From Campylorhamphus procurvoides (Eukaryota > Chordata > Aves > Passeriformes > Dendrocolaptidae): a DNA stretch of 64,000 bases. The stretch spans positions 7,662 to 71,661 of the forward strand of contig WBMV01000461.1 in assembly GCA_013396655.1 (NCBI GenBank), given 5' to 3'. This document shows positions 37,267 through 48,500 of the stretch, one piece after another. The position numbers were made by a program, and so were the translations under genes. How positions within the stretch are numbered: the first letter of the stretch is position 1; each line of letters begins with the position of its first letter. Below the pieces are notes generated by a model that saw only the letters and a list, made by a program, of their open reading frames with translations, did no database searches and had not been told where the DNA came from.

Positions 37267-37866
37267 TTTTATTGTGTTTTGGGGGGGGAAGTTTTTGGCT
37301 CTTAAAGCTGCCTCTTGCAAAGGGGTTTCTGTCGCCTCGCTGCTCTGGCGGTGGATTTTGGGGAAGGGGAGGGAAGCTTGAGGGAGCAGGTGCTTTTTTG
37401 GGGTGGGCTGAGCTGGGTCTGAAAAGGTGATTGTGCAATTGATCAGGGCCATCATGTTGTGCTCTGCGGGTTTTTTGGGAGAGGTGACTCCTTGCAAAGG
37501 GGGATGTGCTCAGGGGGAGATGCAGCTTGAAGCTCTTCTGTTAAGATTTGGACTCTCAGGGTTTGTGTCATGGTTGGTGAGCCTGTGGTGTCTTACCTGG
37601 CTGATAAAAATGTGAGCAAAACAAAAATAAGGTGTATTAAGGGTTCTCAGAGGCTGCAGAAGTCCTGTGATGCTGCCACACAGCTCCAGGGCCTGACATA
37701 GCAGGTGGGTCTCTGGGAGAACTCATGGGGAGTATGTGAACACAGGAATTCTGTGATCCCTCCCAAAAGGGGTTTGTGGCACCAGGACATGAGGATGGGG
37801 AGGTGAGAACACTGTGACTGATGGCTGTGCTTGGCTTGAGCTGGGATAGAAAACAGGATGTAAAGT

Positions 37867-37872
37867 AATAAA
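37867..37872 (+). promoter_or_regulatory. Probable MUL1 polyadenylation signal
   Basis: AATAAA about 600 bases after the stop, followed by a T/GT-rich segment (CATGTTTGTGTCAG). Confidence 0.5.
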
Positions 37873-39530
37873 ACAGGATGAAAAGCATGTTTGTGTCAGA
37901 TTATTCCCCTGGGGTGACAAGGGCTGTGCTCCCTGGAGTGGACATGCTGAGCCTGATGGAAGTTGGGCGAGGGGGTGGGATCCTGTCCCCCCATACTGGG
38001 AATGACAGTCACTGCTGTCCCCTCATGACACGGGTGGTACCAAATCCCCAAACTCACTCAGAAAAGGGAAATTCCCTTTCCTGACACCCCCATTTTGCCA
38101 TAATTCCTATGTGGTCCCTGACCCTGAGAGGGTTAATGGACCCAAAGTGCTGCTGCAATTAACATTTGCTGGAGAGGGCAATTAGAGAAACACTCCTGGA
38201 GGTGGGGGGGCCTCCAGCAGGAACAATCAAAACCCCCAGGATTGAAGCAGCCCCTGTTCCATCCCATGCCTGGGGGCAGGCAGAGCTGTTCACATCCTAA
38301 AAAGAGATGGTTTCCCACCGACTGGCAGAAAAAGCTGAATTTAACCCTGAAACGGGTTGTTTCCTTGTTAAACATTAACCAGAGCAGCCGGGCAGTGTCC
38401 AAAGGCCGTTCTGGCTGTGTGGCACAACCTGCTGGCTGGATCTTGAGGAAAAGCAGGGCCCTGGTTGTCCCAGTGCCGGGAAGGGCCACATCCCACTGGC
38501 TGTAGATGGCAGTGGCTGCCCGCCACGGTGAGGCAGCCTGTGAAACACACAATCCCAGAGGGAAAAGCCGGGATCCAGCTCCAAAATCCACAGCCAAACC
38601 CAGAATATGGCTTGAAATGACAAAATCCCTCTTGCTGGAAGAGTCATCCCTCCTCTCCAGGGGGCCAACCACCCCACAGCCCCTCATGCCCTCGCAGAGG
38701 ACAGCAGGGAGGTCACCTCCCCCTCACACTGTGCAGGATGTGGCCTGGAGCGTCAGCGTTTTGCCTGGGAAAGGGAGCCATCAGGCAAAGCCTAAAAATA
38801 CACTCTGGGGGGGCTGTGCTTCCCCGTTACCTTTCGCCTCCTGTTTCCAAGCTCTCCCTGTGATATCTCGGGCGTAGCCGCAACCTTATGTAAGGAGCTG
38901 ACAGCTCGGGGGCGGACGGGGGTGCACGGCAGAGGGGCTCCAGGAGCTCAGCATTTCGGCAAACGAGGGGTTGCTTTGGGCATGGGAGCAGCACCCCAGT
39001 CCTGGCACCACCAGACATGCCCTGTCCTTCCCGTTGACCCCATCCTGCTTGGCCCCAAAACGAGCCAGGCTCCCGATTCCAGAGAAATCCCATAAGCCAG
39101 ACTTGCACTAACAGGGTTTTTGCTGCTATTCCCACTGTCCCCCCACTCGGCTTTGCAGAGACGCCTAAACCTCCTCACACATTTTGGTCTTTCCCAAAAT
39201 GGTAGCCCCAACCTTCCCATCACTCACTTTGCTGGGCAGTAACCCCGATGGCCCACACTGCTGTGGCAACGCATGCTGTGGCATGGAAAACCCCTTGGAA
39301 AGCCCACAGCAACCCAAAAATCCTCCAGGAAAGGCTTGAGCAGGGATACATCCTTAGGACCCACAGCCAAGTGCTCCCCACAAAGTGCCAGAGGCCCTGA
39401 GATGGTTCATTTCTGCTGGGCTCTGCAGGACATCTGTGAGGCTGAGCCCAGAATCCCTGGGGACAGAATCCCTGAGGGGCAGCCCTGGGTTACCTGGGAT
39501 TTAAACCAGTTACCTGAGTTACCACGGATG
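37873..39530. other. MUL1-CAMK2N1 intergenic region
   Basis: No exon, RNA gene or known transposon was recognised. It grades into GC-rich repeat units toward 39530. Confidence 0.5.
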
Positions 39531-40133
39531 CCAGGGGGCAGCTCCGGCCCCCCACTCAGCTGTGGGACAGCTCTGGGGTCCCCGAGGCTGTTGCAGGACA
39601 CCTCTGGGCTCCCCAAAAGTGCTGTGGGGCAGTATAGGCTCTCTGGGTGTTTCTGTAGGGCAGCCCTGGGGTCTCCAGGGACGCTCCGGAGCAGCTCCGG
39701 GCTCCTTGAGATGCCCCTCGCTCCCCGGGGGGGTGCCTTTTAGGCAGCTCCGGAGCCTCCAGGGATGCTGCGGGACAACTCTGGGATGCTGCGGGACAAC
39801 TCGGGAATGCTGCGGGACCTCTCGGGGATGCTCCGGGGCAGCTCCGGAGCCTCCAGGGACGCTGCGGGACATCTCGGGGATGGCTGCACGACTACTGGGG
39901 GATGCTTCGGCGCAGCTCCTGAGGCTCCAGGGATGCTGCGGGACAGCTTTGGGATGCTGTGGGACATCTCGAGGATGCTGCGGGACAACTCTGGGATGCT
40001 GCGGGACAACTCGGGGATGGCTGCACGACTACTGGGGGATGCTTCGGCGCAGCTCCTGAGGCTCCAGGGATGCTGCGGGACAGCTTTGGGATGCTGTGGG
40101 ACATCTCGAGGATGCTGCGGGACAACTCTGGGA
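39530..40133. repeat. GC-rich minisatellite covering the CAMK2N1 5' side
   Basis: Degenerate units of about 24-48 bp built on GGGATGCTGCGGGACAACTC. A higher-order duplication of 137 bp is visible: GGGGATGGCTGCACGACTAC starts at 39876 and again at 40013. The array runs directly into the N at 40134, where CAMK2N1 exon 1 begins part-way. Confidence 0.88.
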
Positions 40134-40134
40134 N

Positions 40135-41213
40135 GTTCGGCTCCGCGGCGGCGACGGGCTGCTGGCCGGCGGGCAGGGCAAGCGGCCGCCCAAGCTGGGG
40201 CAGATCGGGCGCAGCAAGAGAGGTGGGTGCTGGGGGGAGAGCGGTGGGGTGGGGTTGGGATGGCGGGATGCGGGGTATGGCCCTGGGATGCGGTGGGATG
40301 CAGCCCCGCCGCGGGGTGTTGGGCATCGTGTGCCGAGGATGTCGCCCGGGGATGCGGGACAGCGCGGAGCATCCCCAGGGACAGGGTGTGTGATGCGCTG
40401 GGCTCGCTGAGGGATGTCGGGCATCGTGTACCGGGCTCCTTCTCTGGGGATGGGGCATCGAGAAGCTCACCGGGATGCAGGGAGCATCCCCGGGGACAGG
40501 ACATGGTGCGCTGGGTACCCTGAGGGATGCCGGGCATCGTGTCCCAGGGACCTTCCCCAGGGATGCAGGGGAGCAGGGATCAGCCCCGGAGATGGGGTAT
40601 GATGCACTGGGCTCCCTGAGGGATGCCGAGCATCCTGTCCCACGGATCCTCCCCAGGGATGGGGCACTGAGCACCTTCCTGGGATGCAGGGCACTGGGAA
40701 GCATCCCCTGGGACGGGGCATGAAGCACCAGGCTCCCTGCGGGGTGTCAGGCGGCACGTCCCAAGGACTGTCACCAGGGCGTTGGGTAGTGGGGACAGGA
40801 CATTGTGCCCTGGGCACTTCACTGGCGTGTCGGGCAGCAGGGACCTTCCCCAGGGACAGAGCACCATTCCCAGGCCAAAGAGGTCAGGGGGACCTTCCTT
40901 TTGGACAAGGCACCCTGCTCCAAGCCCTTTGGCAGGGCTCCCCAGGCACAGGGCGCCAGGTACCGTGCCAGGTACCCACCCTGGGGACAGGGCACGGTGC
41001 ACCGGGTACCCCGTGAGGTGTTGGCTTTGCCACCCACCCCACCAGGGATGCGGGACCCCCTCCAAACCCACCCCGGGGTGACCTTGGGCGAGGGGACCAC
41101 GGCGGGCAGAGCATCCCTCACGCTTCTCTTTCTGCTTTGTAGTGGTTATTGAAGACGATAGAATTGACGATGTGCTGCAAAACCTCTCCGAAAAGGCCCC
41201 TCCCGGTGTTTAA
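40135..41213 (+). CDS. CAMK2N1: CAMK2N1, CaMKII inhibitor 1 (5' part missing at a gap)
   Basis: Exon 1 (partial) 40135-40222 and exon 2 41143-41213, GT-AG, phase 1, stop TAA. The 52 visible residues include the CaMKII-inhibitory core KRPPKLGQIGRSKR, formed up to the exon junction. VVIEDDRIDDVLQNL and the end EKAPPGV follow. Human CAMK2N1 has 78 residues, so about 26 N-terminal residues and the start codon are lost at the N at 40134. Known role: a small cytosolic protein that binds the activated CaMKII catalytic site and blocks it. The twelve residues before the core read RGGDGLLAGGQG, where other vertebrates have a conserved QDTNNFFGAGQN-type segment. MUL1 upstream and VWA5B1 downstream support CAMK2N1 over CAMK2N2. 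Confidence 0.9.
40235..40860. repeat. Degenerate ~100-120 bp tandem repeat in the CAMK2N1 intron
   Basis: CTGAGGGATG(C/T)C-GGCATC-type landmarks recur near 40408, 40520, 40616 and 40736, each followed by GGGATG(C/G)-GG-CA blocks. Confidence 0.7.
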
Positions 41214-42506
41214 AGCCTCCCTGGGGATGCTGGGCTGAAGGCCGGGGCGGAGGGGAGGGGGGGGTCAGTTTACAATGGGCAAAAATGACCCCCCCACCAG
41301 CGCAGCGACCACCCGAGCGAGCCCCGGGAGCGCCGTCCTCGCCCTCCTGCAACAACCCCAGAGCACCACGGCACGTCCTGCCCTCCGGAGACGCCAGGAG
41401 GGGAGGGCAGCGAGCGAGCCAGACCCCAGCAATGAATGAAAAAATAATAAATTAAGAAAAAAAATAATATATATGTATATAATTAGGAAAATAACCACCT
41501 GCTCCACACCCCCCAGGCCGAGGGATGAACGGGGGTGGCACGCCACGGCTCTGAGTTCCTCGGGATCGCTTTTCTCGGGCTGATGAACCTCGTGCCGTGT
41601 GAATTTGGGGGGTAAGAGGAAAAAGGGGCAGCAAAAAATTGGGGGGGGAGCAGCCCCCGGGGTGTCCCCCCGGCCAGGGCTGTTCCCAGCGGGCACCTTG
41701 TTTACATTATTTAATCTTGCAAAAAGGAATCCGTGCACTTGGATGTACCACGCTATCCCCTTCCGTATGATTATTTCTTATTTTTCTTTCTTTTTTTTTT
41801 TATGTTGATGTCTTTGGATGTTGGGAAATTATATAAAATAGATACATATATATATTTAATTTTAGTCACGTTTTAAGGTTCTCGAGGGGGGAAAACCAAA
41901 ACTTTTATAAAGGAAAGACCTGGAGGAAGAATTGCTGGTTTATTTTTTAAAGCTTGTACTTCTTGGTTGCTGTGAGCAAAGGGACAGATTTTATATGTAC
42001 AGGGGGGCGGGGGGGACGCTCGGCTTTTCTAACTCCATGCAGTCTGTAGTGTGGGTGATCTTGTTTTATTTTTTTTTTCTTATATTGTGGCAGTTTCTTC
42101 TCTTTAATAGACTGTATTAAAATATATATATATAAAAAAATTATTTAATGTAATCACAAGAGTGCCAAACACTTGGAGATGCTGGAGGGCAGCGATTCCC
42201 TCCCCGAGACGAGCAGCACTCGGGGCTTTCTGCTCTTTCTAGGGCTCGGTCGATCTCTCGTGGGGTTTTCTCTGACTTCTCTTTTCTAATCTTTCTTTTT
42301 AACTATTTTGCATGACGTGCATAAAAAAAAAAGGGAAAAAAAACGGGGAAAAAAAAGCGCCTCTGGCGCCCGGGCTTGGTTCTTGTTTCTGTTTGCGATT
42401 GACTGACAGACCTCAAGGCAGGTTTTTCTTTCCTCCTTTTCTTAAATATTGTGTATGTTGCACTTTTATCCACTACACAGGGCTATTTCTGCAATGTCCA
42501 AATAAA
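41214..42506 (+). other. CAMK2N1 3' UTR (inferred)
   Basis: About 1.3 kb after the stop, increasingly AT- and T-rich, ending at AATAAA (42501-42506). The rich uridine tracts resemble the long 3' UTR known for CAMK2N1. No other exon is seen. Confidence 0.65.
42501..42506 (+). promoter_or_regulatory. Probable CAMK2N1 polyadenylation signal
   Basis: AATAAA at the end of the AT-rich 3' UTR, followed within about 60 bases by GTG-containing sequence. Confidence 0.55.
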
Positions 42507-45500
42507 GAGGAAAATGAAACAAAATGGAAAAAAAAAATATGATAAGTGCGGATCTGCCGTGTTTTCCTGCGTGCTGCCAGGGCCCAGGGCTGAGTGTCCC
42601 TCCCTGTCCTCAATAATCCCAAAATAATTAAGGAAAACCTTGCCACTCTCCAGCACAGACCTCTGTTCATGCTGAGCAATTAATTATAATTAGTATTTAT
42701 TTATGGGATTTTTCTGTTTGAAGGGAAAATGCTTCAGGGGCGCAAATTGAACGGAAAAATTCAACGTGAGGTCCTGAAAGCGGCTGTTGTGGGTGGGGGG
42801 AAAAGGTGTCTTTCCCCTTCCCCGCTGGGAAAACCTGTGGAAAATGGGGATTTTCATCCCAACATCACCTCACACTCTCCCAGAGCCCAAATCCTGGTGT
42901 TAAAAAACGCTGTTATCCCTCCTGCCACCCCACCGAGGGCAGGAGCCACGCTTTGTGCCAGGGGAATAAAAATATATTCATGGATGGGAAACGGGTCTGG
43001 GGAGGGGATTTTATTGCAAAGAACTCCATATATTGCAATGCAAGCAGGATGCTGCTGAGCTGGGACTTGCACTGGACGGCCTGGGGGGCACATGGATTAA
43101 TTTGGGGTGGGACAGGGGGCTGGTACCCCATTTTTGGGGTGTCAGGGCCGCACAGAACTCTCCTCCCCGGCACATTTCGTGTTTATTGCTCCACTTTCAA
43201 CCCACACAGGCTCTCCTCCATCCAGGATGGGACGAGGAGCTTTGCTAAAATGCACCCTTGAAAAATGCCCAATTATTCTCATTTCCCCCAGCATGTTCAG
43301 CTCTGAGGTCTCAGCCACACGGGTTGGACTCTGTGGACACACTTTTGGCCCCTGGATTTTCTATTCTGGGGGGCCCTACGCACCCGAAAAGCACAAGATG
43401 GGCATCTGAGAGGGATTTTTTCCCCCAAACTAATGGTTTTTTGCCCCAACCAGCATCTGGGAGTGAGCCCAGGGCTTTGTGGAGAGCAGACCCAGCCACA
43501 GAGGAGCAGAACATCCCACATCTGCCGAGGAGGCAGCACTGGGAAGCTCATCAGGGCTGGATGTAGCCCTCAATTAATCAAAATTTACAAAAAAAATCCT
43601 TTTTTTTTGCATGAAAACCTGTTCTATGGGTCTGCCAGACCCATTTTCCCACTTTCTCCTACACATCAACAGAACCTCCAGGTACCCAACCCGCCCTGAG
43701 ACCCAGATGCACCCACGGGTGCTCCAGGGATGGGGTCCACACACAGCCCCGGGACCCTCCCAAAAAAAGCATCTCCACACCGGGGAGAAGCCGGGAATGA
43801 ACCGGAGAAACCAGGGGGGAAGGGAGGCTGAAAGAAGAGGAGATTCTGCTAAATTATAAACCTCTTTTTTATGCATCTTTCATGCACGGCACATAAATAA
43901 TGGAGCAGGAGAGCCCGGCGCGCCGCGCCCGCCACGGGAGGATGCGGGATGGAGGGGCGAGGACCGGGGGATGCGGGAGGGATGGTGGGCAAAGATGTGC
44001 CCGAGAGCCCGAGCCGGGCACCCCGCGGCCAAGCGCGGCCGGGAGATGATATTCTGAAGGAGGATTTAAGGATTAAACTGGCCGCGGGGCAAGAGTTTAT
44101 TGCATACATTATTTAACAGATGGCCCGACGCAGGCGGCCGGCTGCCTACGGTCTCCGCGGTGACCTTGGCTCGGAGATGCCGGCGCTGGGAAGGGAGCCT
44201 GGTGCTGTCACCGCGCTCAGGTTACAGGGATGGAAGGGCTGAAAAACCCGGGGAATCAGCACCCAGCAGCTCCAGCGCCAAATCCCCATGGAAACTGCGA
44301 AAAGCCCCACCCAACGCTGGCCCATATGGGCTGCTTGTTTTGGCAGGGGTGGGAAAAGAAAGGAGGAAAAAATAAAATACATGGAAAAAGCCGTTTGCGG
44401 GTTGATTTGCCGGCGGGGAACTTGGCACCTTTGGAAGAGCAGGGTGCCGGAGGGACAGGAGAGGCGCAGAGGTCCCAGTGGCACCCGGGGCACTTGCAAA
44501 ATCCCACTCCCAGGCCCGAACAACATGCTCTATTCCCTTTTTCCCAGGGATTTTGGCACTGGGGGAAGGTGCTGGAACAGTTGCTCCCCCAGCAAAGCCA
44601 ACCCTGACCCCTTTACACCCAGAACCAGGGGGGATTTTTAATCCATCCCTAAAGCACTCGTTTTCCACGGGCTTTAAGGCATCAACTCTTGGGAACCCCC
44701 TGGAATGACACCAGTCCTGGGGGGCTCAAAGCCTGGACACCCATTGTGGGGCTGGATCAGTGTCCCCAGCACTGATTCCCCACAAGAGCAGTTGGCAATC
44801 ACTCACAGAAAAATGCCCCAAATCGAGGGCAGTGGGTTGCACTCGGGGCAAAGCAGAGCAGGAGGGGAGTGGGTGAGTCCCCCAAAGCTCTTCCCAAAAG
44901 GACGCCCATGTAGCAACTGCCCAAAATAAATATTCTCTTTTTCTTCCCCTCCTCCATCAAAACTAGGGCATGTTAAACTAGGCCAGCACTCCTAAAGTAA
45001 TTTATTTATCATGGGGGGGGAGCGAGGAGGGACAGCGTGGGCTGCAGAGAGGGGATGCTCCACCCTGCCCCCAAATACTGTGGGTTTGGGGAATAAAACG
45101 GGTCAGTTTTCCCTCTTTTCTTGTTGAAGGACCACAATTACTCAGAAGGAGGCAGCTTTAGCGACCTTTGGTGGAGAAGACACAAAACCAGTCGTTTTAA
45201 TGGTATCAAACCCTTTTTGATCCATTTGTTTGACTCTTTTCACTGCATGGGGTTTGTGTTTTATATTGTGGCATTGAACAGAAAGTATGCTTTAGAAAAG
45301 TAACAAATGGGTAAAGACATGAAGGAAATTTTGCTCTGCTTAGAAACTAATTTTTTCCCTTTGCTTTTTAACACAGGAATGAGAAAAAACCCAGTGGATG
45401 TCCAAAATCTCTCGGCCCATCCGTGGCTGGGAATGGGGCTGGCCAAGAGGGGTTTGGCCAGCCCCTCCTGCTGGGTGCTCCCCCATCAACCGTGGCCTTG

Positions 45501-48500
45501 GGGCTTTTTGGGAGGCTTAATTTCCCTCTACTTTTGGATTTCCCCTCGGGAAGAGGGCTTCTGGTGGTGTGGACCCAAAGTGTTGGTTGTTTGGGGGGTT
45601 TGCAGGGGTTTGGAGGTCCCCCATGCCTGGGCTCTTTGTCCCACAGCCACTAGAGGCCACTGGGGCTCTGTGATCCCACCTGATTTATTCATGCAGGACA
45701 TTTGGACACGCATCAGCACCCAAAAACCTAAAACCAGGGGGAAATAATGTATATAATGAACAGAGGCAGCAAAATTGAGGGAAAACAGGGTAGAGAAGGG
45801 CTGTTCACAAGCTCTGTTGGTGCCTCCAGGGACATCCCCCCCTGAAAGCCCATAGAGGGGTCCCCAAATCTGGTTGAGCCTTCCACCTACCTAGGCCTGT
45901 GCTGAGCACTAGCAGGATTTTTGGGAGACCCCCTCAAGACAAACACCTCCAGAGGACAGGGAAACGATGCCCCAACCTGCAGCAATCCCTCCTGAGCCAG
46001 TACTTGGAAGAGCTGGGCTCGCCAGGAATTTTGTGGAGGGGTCAAGAAGACACTCCCAGGATGTGGCATTCCCCACCTTGGAAATATCCTGCGAGAAAAT
46101 CCCCAAATCCCTCCTGCTGCTGCCTTGGGGAGCCTGAGAGCAGAGCTGCCTCTCTCCCCAGGCTCCTGAGTTTCATTTTGCCTGGAGTTCAAATTTTCTA
46201 GGATATTCTAAACAGCCGTTCCCACTAAAGAGGGAAACATCAGACATCTTCATTTACCCATCGCTCCAGGTGTCAAACTGTTGCATGACAATAACAAGTG
46301 GGAGACACCTCACCCAAAAATGAGCGAAATTCCACTCGGAGCCAAATGCAGCAGCAGATGCTCGAATAAAAAACAAACCTGAGACAGCACCAGGCTCTGC
46401 AGCCCTGCCAAAGCCTTCCCAGATAAATAGTCTGTGGTTGGGGGGCTGGGGGAGAGGGATTATATTTTTTGGGAGGTTGGGGTGCCTGTGCAGCCTCACA
46501 TTTGGGTGTTTTCAGCCCCTCAGTGGGCAGGGGAGAACGGCCACTGCCTTCCCGGGGCTGCCCCAGTTCCCAGCCTCGCTGGCTTTGGAAGAAGCTTCCC
46601 TGCCAGTGATTTTTCCAAGACAATTCCTCCCCTGGGTGTCGGCGGGATGTGCCTGTGATAGCAATGGCCCTGTTAAATTCCTGTGAGCGAAGCAGTGCCA
46701 GGAATATGAAGGAGTATGAAGGAAACCAGAGGAATTTGGGCTCACATCCATGCTACAACATTGCAATTATTAATATATATAATATAATGTGTTACTACAT
46801 TATATAATATTACATAATATATAAAAATAATGCATTATATAATATATAATATTATCTAATATATATCTAAATTTATATATATATGTAGTTTTTGCAGAGG
46901 TATGTGTGACACCCTCATGACACCTTTACTTTGCAGGTATCCCACCCTGCTCAGTCTTTGCCGTGGGAAAAGGGGAGCAAAAGAACCTCTGGGAGCATCT
47001 CCCGGGGTCCTTGGAGCTCCATGTGCACGTCTTGAAGCACTGGCCCCTTCTTGGGGTGGGAGAATAAAAGAAAGTGAAGGAAAATAACCACACCACAAAA
47101 ATAACCCCCCGAACAGGCCATGTGATACAACCCTCTGAAATACCCGGTGGTGAGTCACGGGTGCAGGGATGGGGCTGATCCAGCTCTGAGTCAGTCTGGG
47201 CAGGCTGTTTGTGTGTGTCCCCCCCACCCTCCAGCTCCCTGTTTCCCATTTTTGCTCCAAACCTGCACAAATATAAATAAATACTCTCTGACTCAGAGGC
47301 ACGTGGTGGGGCTCAGCCCGCAGCAGCCCCTTCAAGCCACCCGAATTCCTGAGGGTGCCACAATGACAGGGCTAGACACACCTGAATCCCGCAAAAACCA
47401 GGCCTGGGAGCCTTTGAAGTATTTAAAATGTTTATTAAAATACGTATTTTTGGAGGGGGAAACACACACACAGGGGGTTCTCGCTGATGCTACTGCAAGG
47501 AAGCACTTGGGATTTCCCAACTAGCTCTAATTAATTAGTATTTTCTCAGTTTAGTATCATTTTAAACATGAAGAACCAACTAATTCCCACTGGTCACAGA
47601 CAGGGGGAAGCCCGTACAGAGCAGAGACCCTGCCCAGGGTGGGGTGAGGCCTCATGCCCAGGACACCCACATTGTCAGGGGTGGTGGGTGCTGGTGGAAC
47701 TGGGATGAGGCTCAGCTCCAAACTGGGTGCAATCCAGTCCCAGCCGTTCCCAAGCCACAGCATCCTGCAGCATCCCCAGTGGGATGGAAAACACCAAGGC
47801 ACAGGGCTGATTTGGGAGGAGGCACCTTCCGAAAGCTGCCCTTGGGTTATTCCCGTTGTATCTGAACAAATACATGGAGGGGAAACACCTCAATGCTGAG
47901 TTTAACCTCCTGGTGGGGTTGGTCTCCAGCCCCATCCCAGGTTATTCCACCATTCCCGTGCTGCAATGTAGGGAAAGGCGAAAGGCAGGATCAGGATGAG
48001 ACCCGGCAGCATCCTCAGCATCCTCAGCATCCTCAACCAGTTTCCATAGCAACAGGTTCGGCCCCGGCTCGGCGGCTGGTGCCGGGAAGCAGGGACGAGG
48101 AGGGGGGTCAGGGGGACCCCAAGAGCAGCCAAAAACGGGGTTTAATGTGGAAAATCACTTTGCACCTCAGTGCCCCAGGAGCAAGGGGAGGCTGAGGTCG
48201 AGCTCTCGGGGCTGTGACCCGAAGCAAACCCCCCGTCAGCAGTTTGAGAAGCTGCTCCCCATCCCACTGCCTCTGCTCAGCACCCATCCCGCATCAACCC
48301 ATCCCAGGTGTATCAGCATGCCCAGCTCAATTCCCAGCCCAGGTGTGAGCTCCATGGGCTCTGCTCCAGCTTTTCCAGCCCCAAGACCCCGAAGGATCCC
48401 GCCCTAGAGCCCCGAACGCCCGGCAAACCCATGCGGGGATGCTCCGGAGGCAGCCGCCCACCCCCGCGGCCGCGCAGCCGGCTGCGCCACTGTTACACAA

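Noticed and set aside
39740..40537. Long frames on both strands across 39.7-40.7 kb
   Set aside because: Both strands are open because the minisatellite lacks stops. Only the plus-strand frame from 40135 to 40222 is supported, by CAMK2N1 homology.
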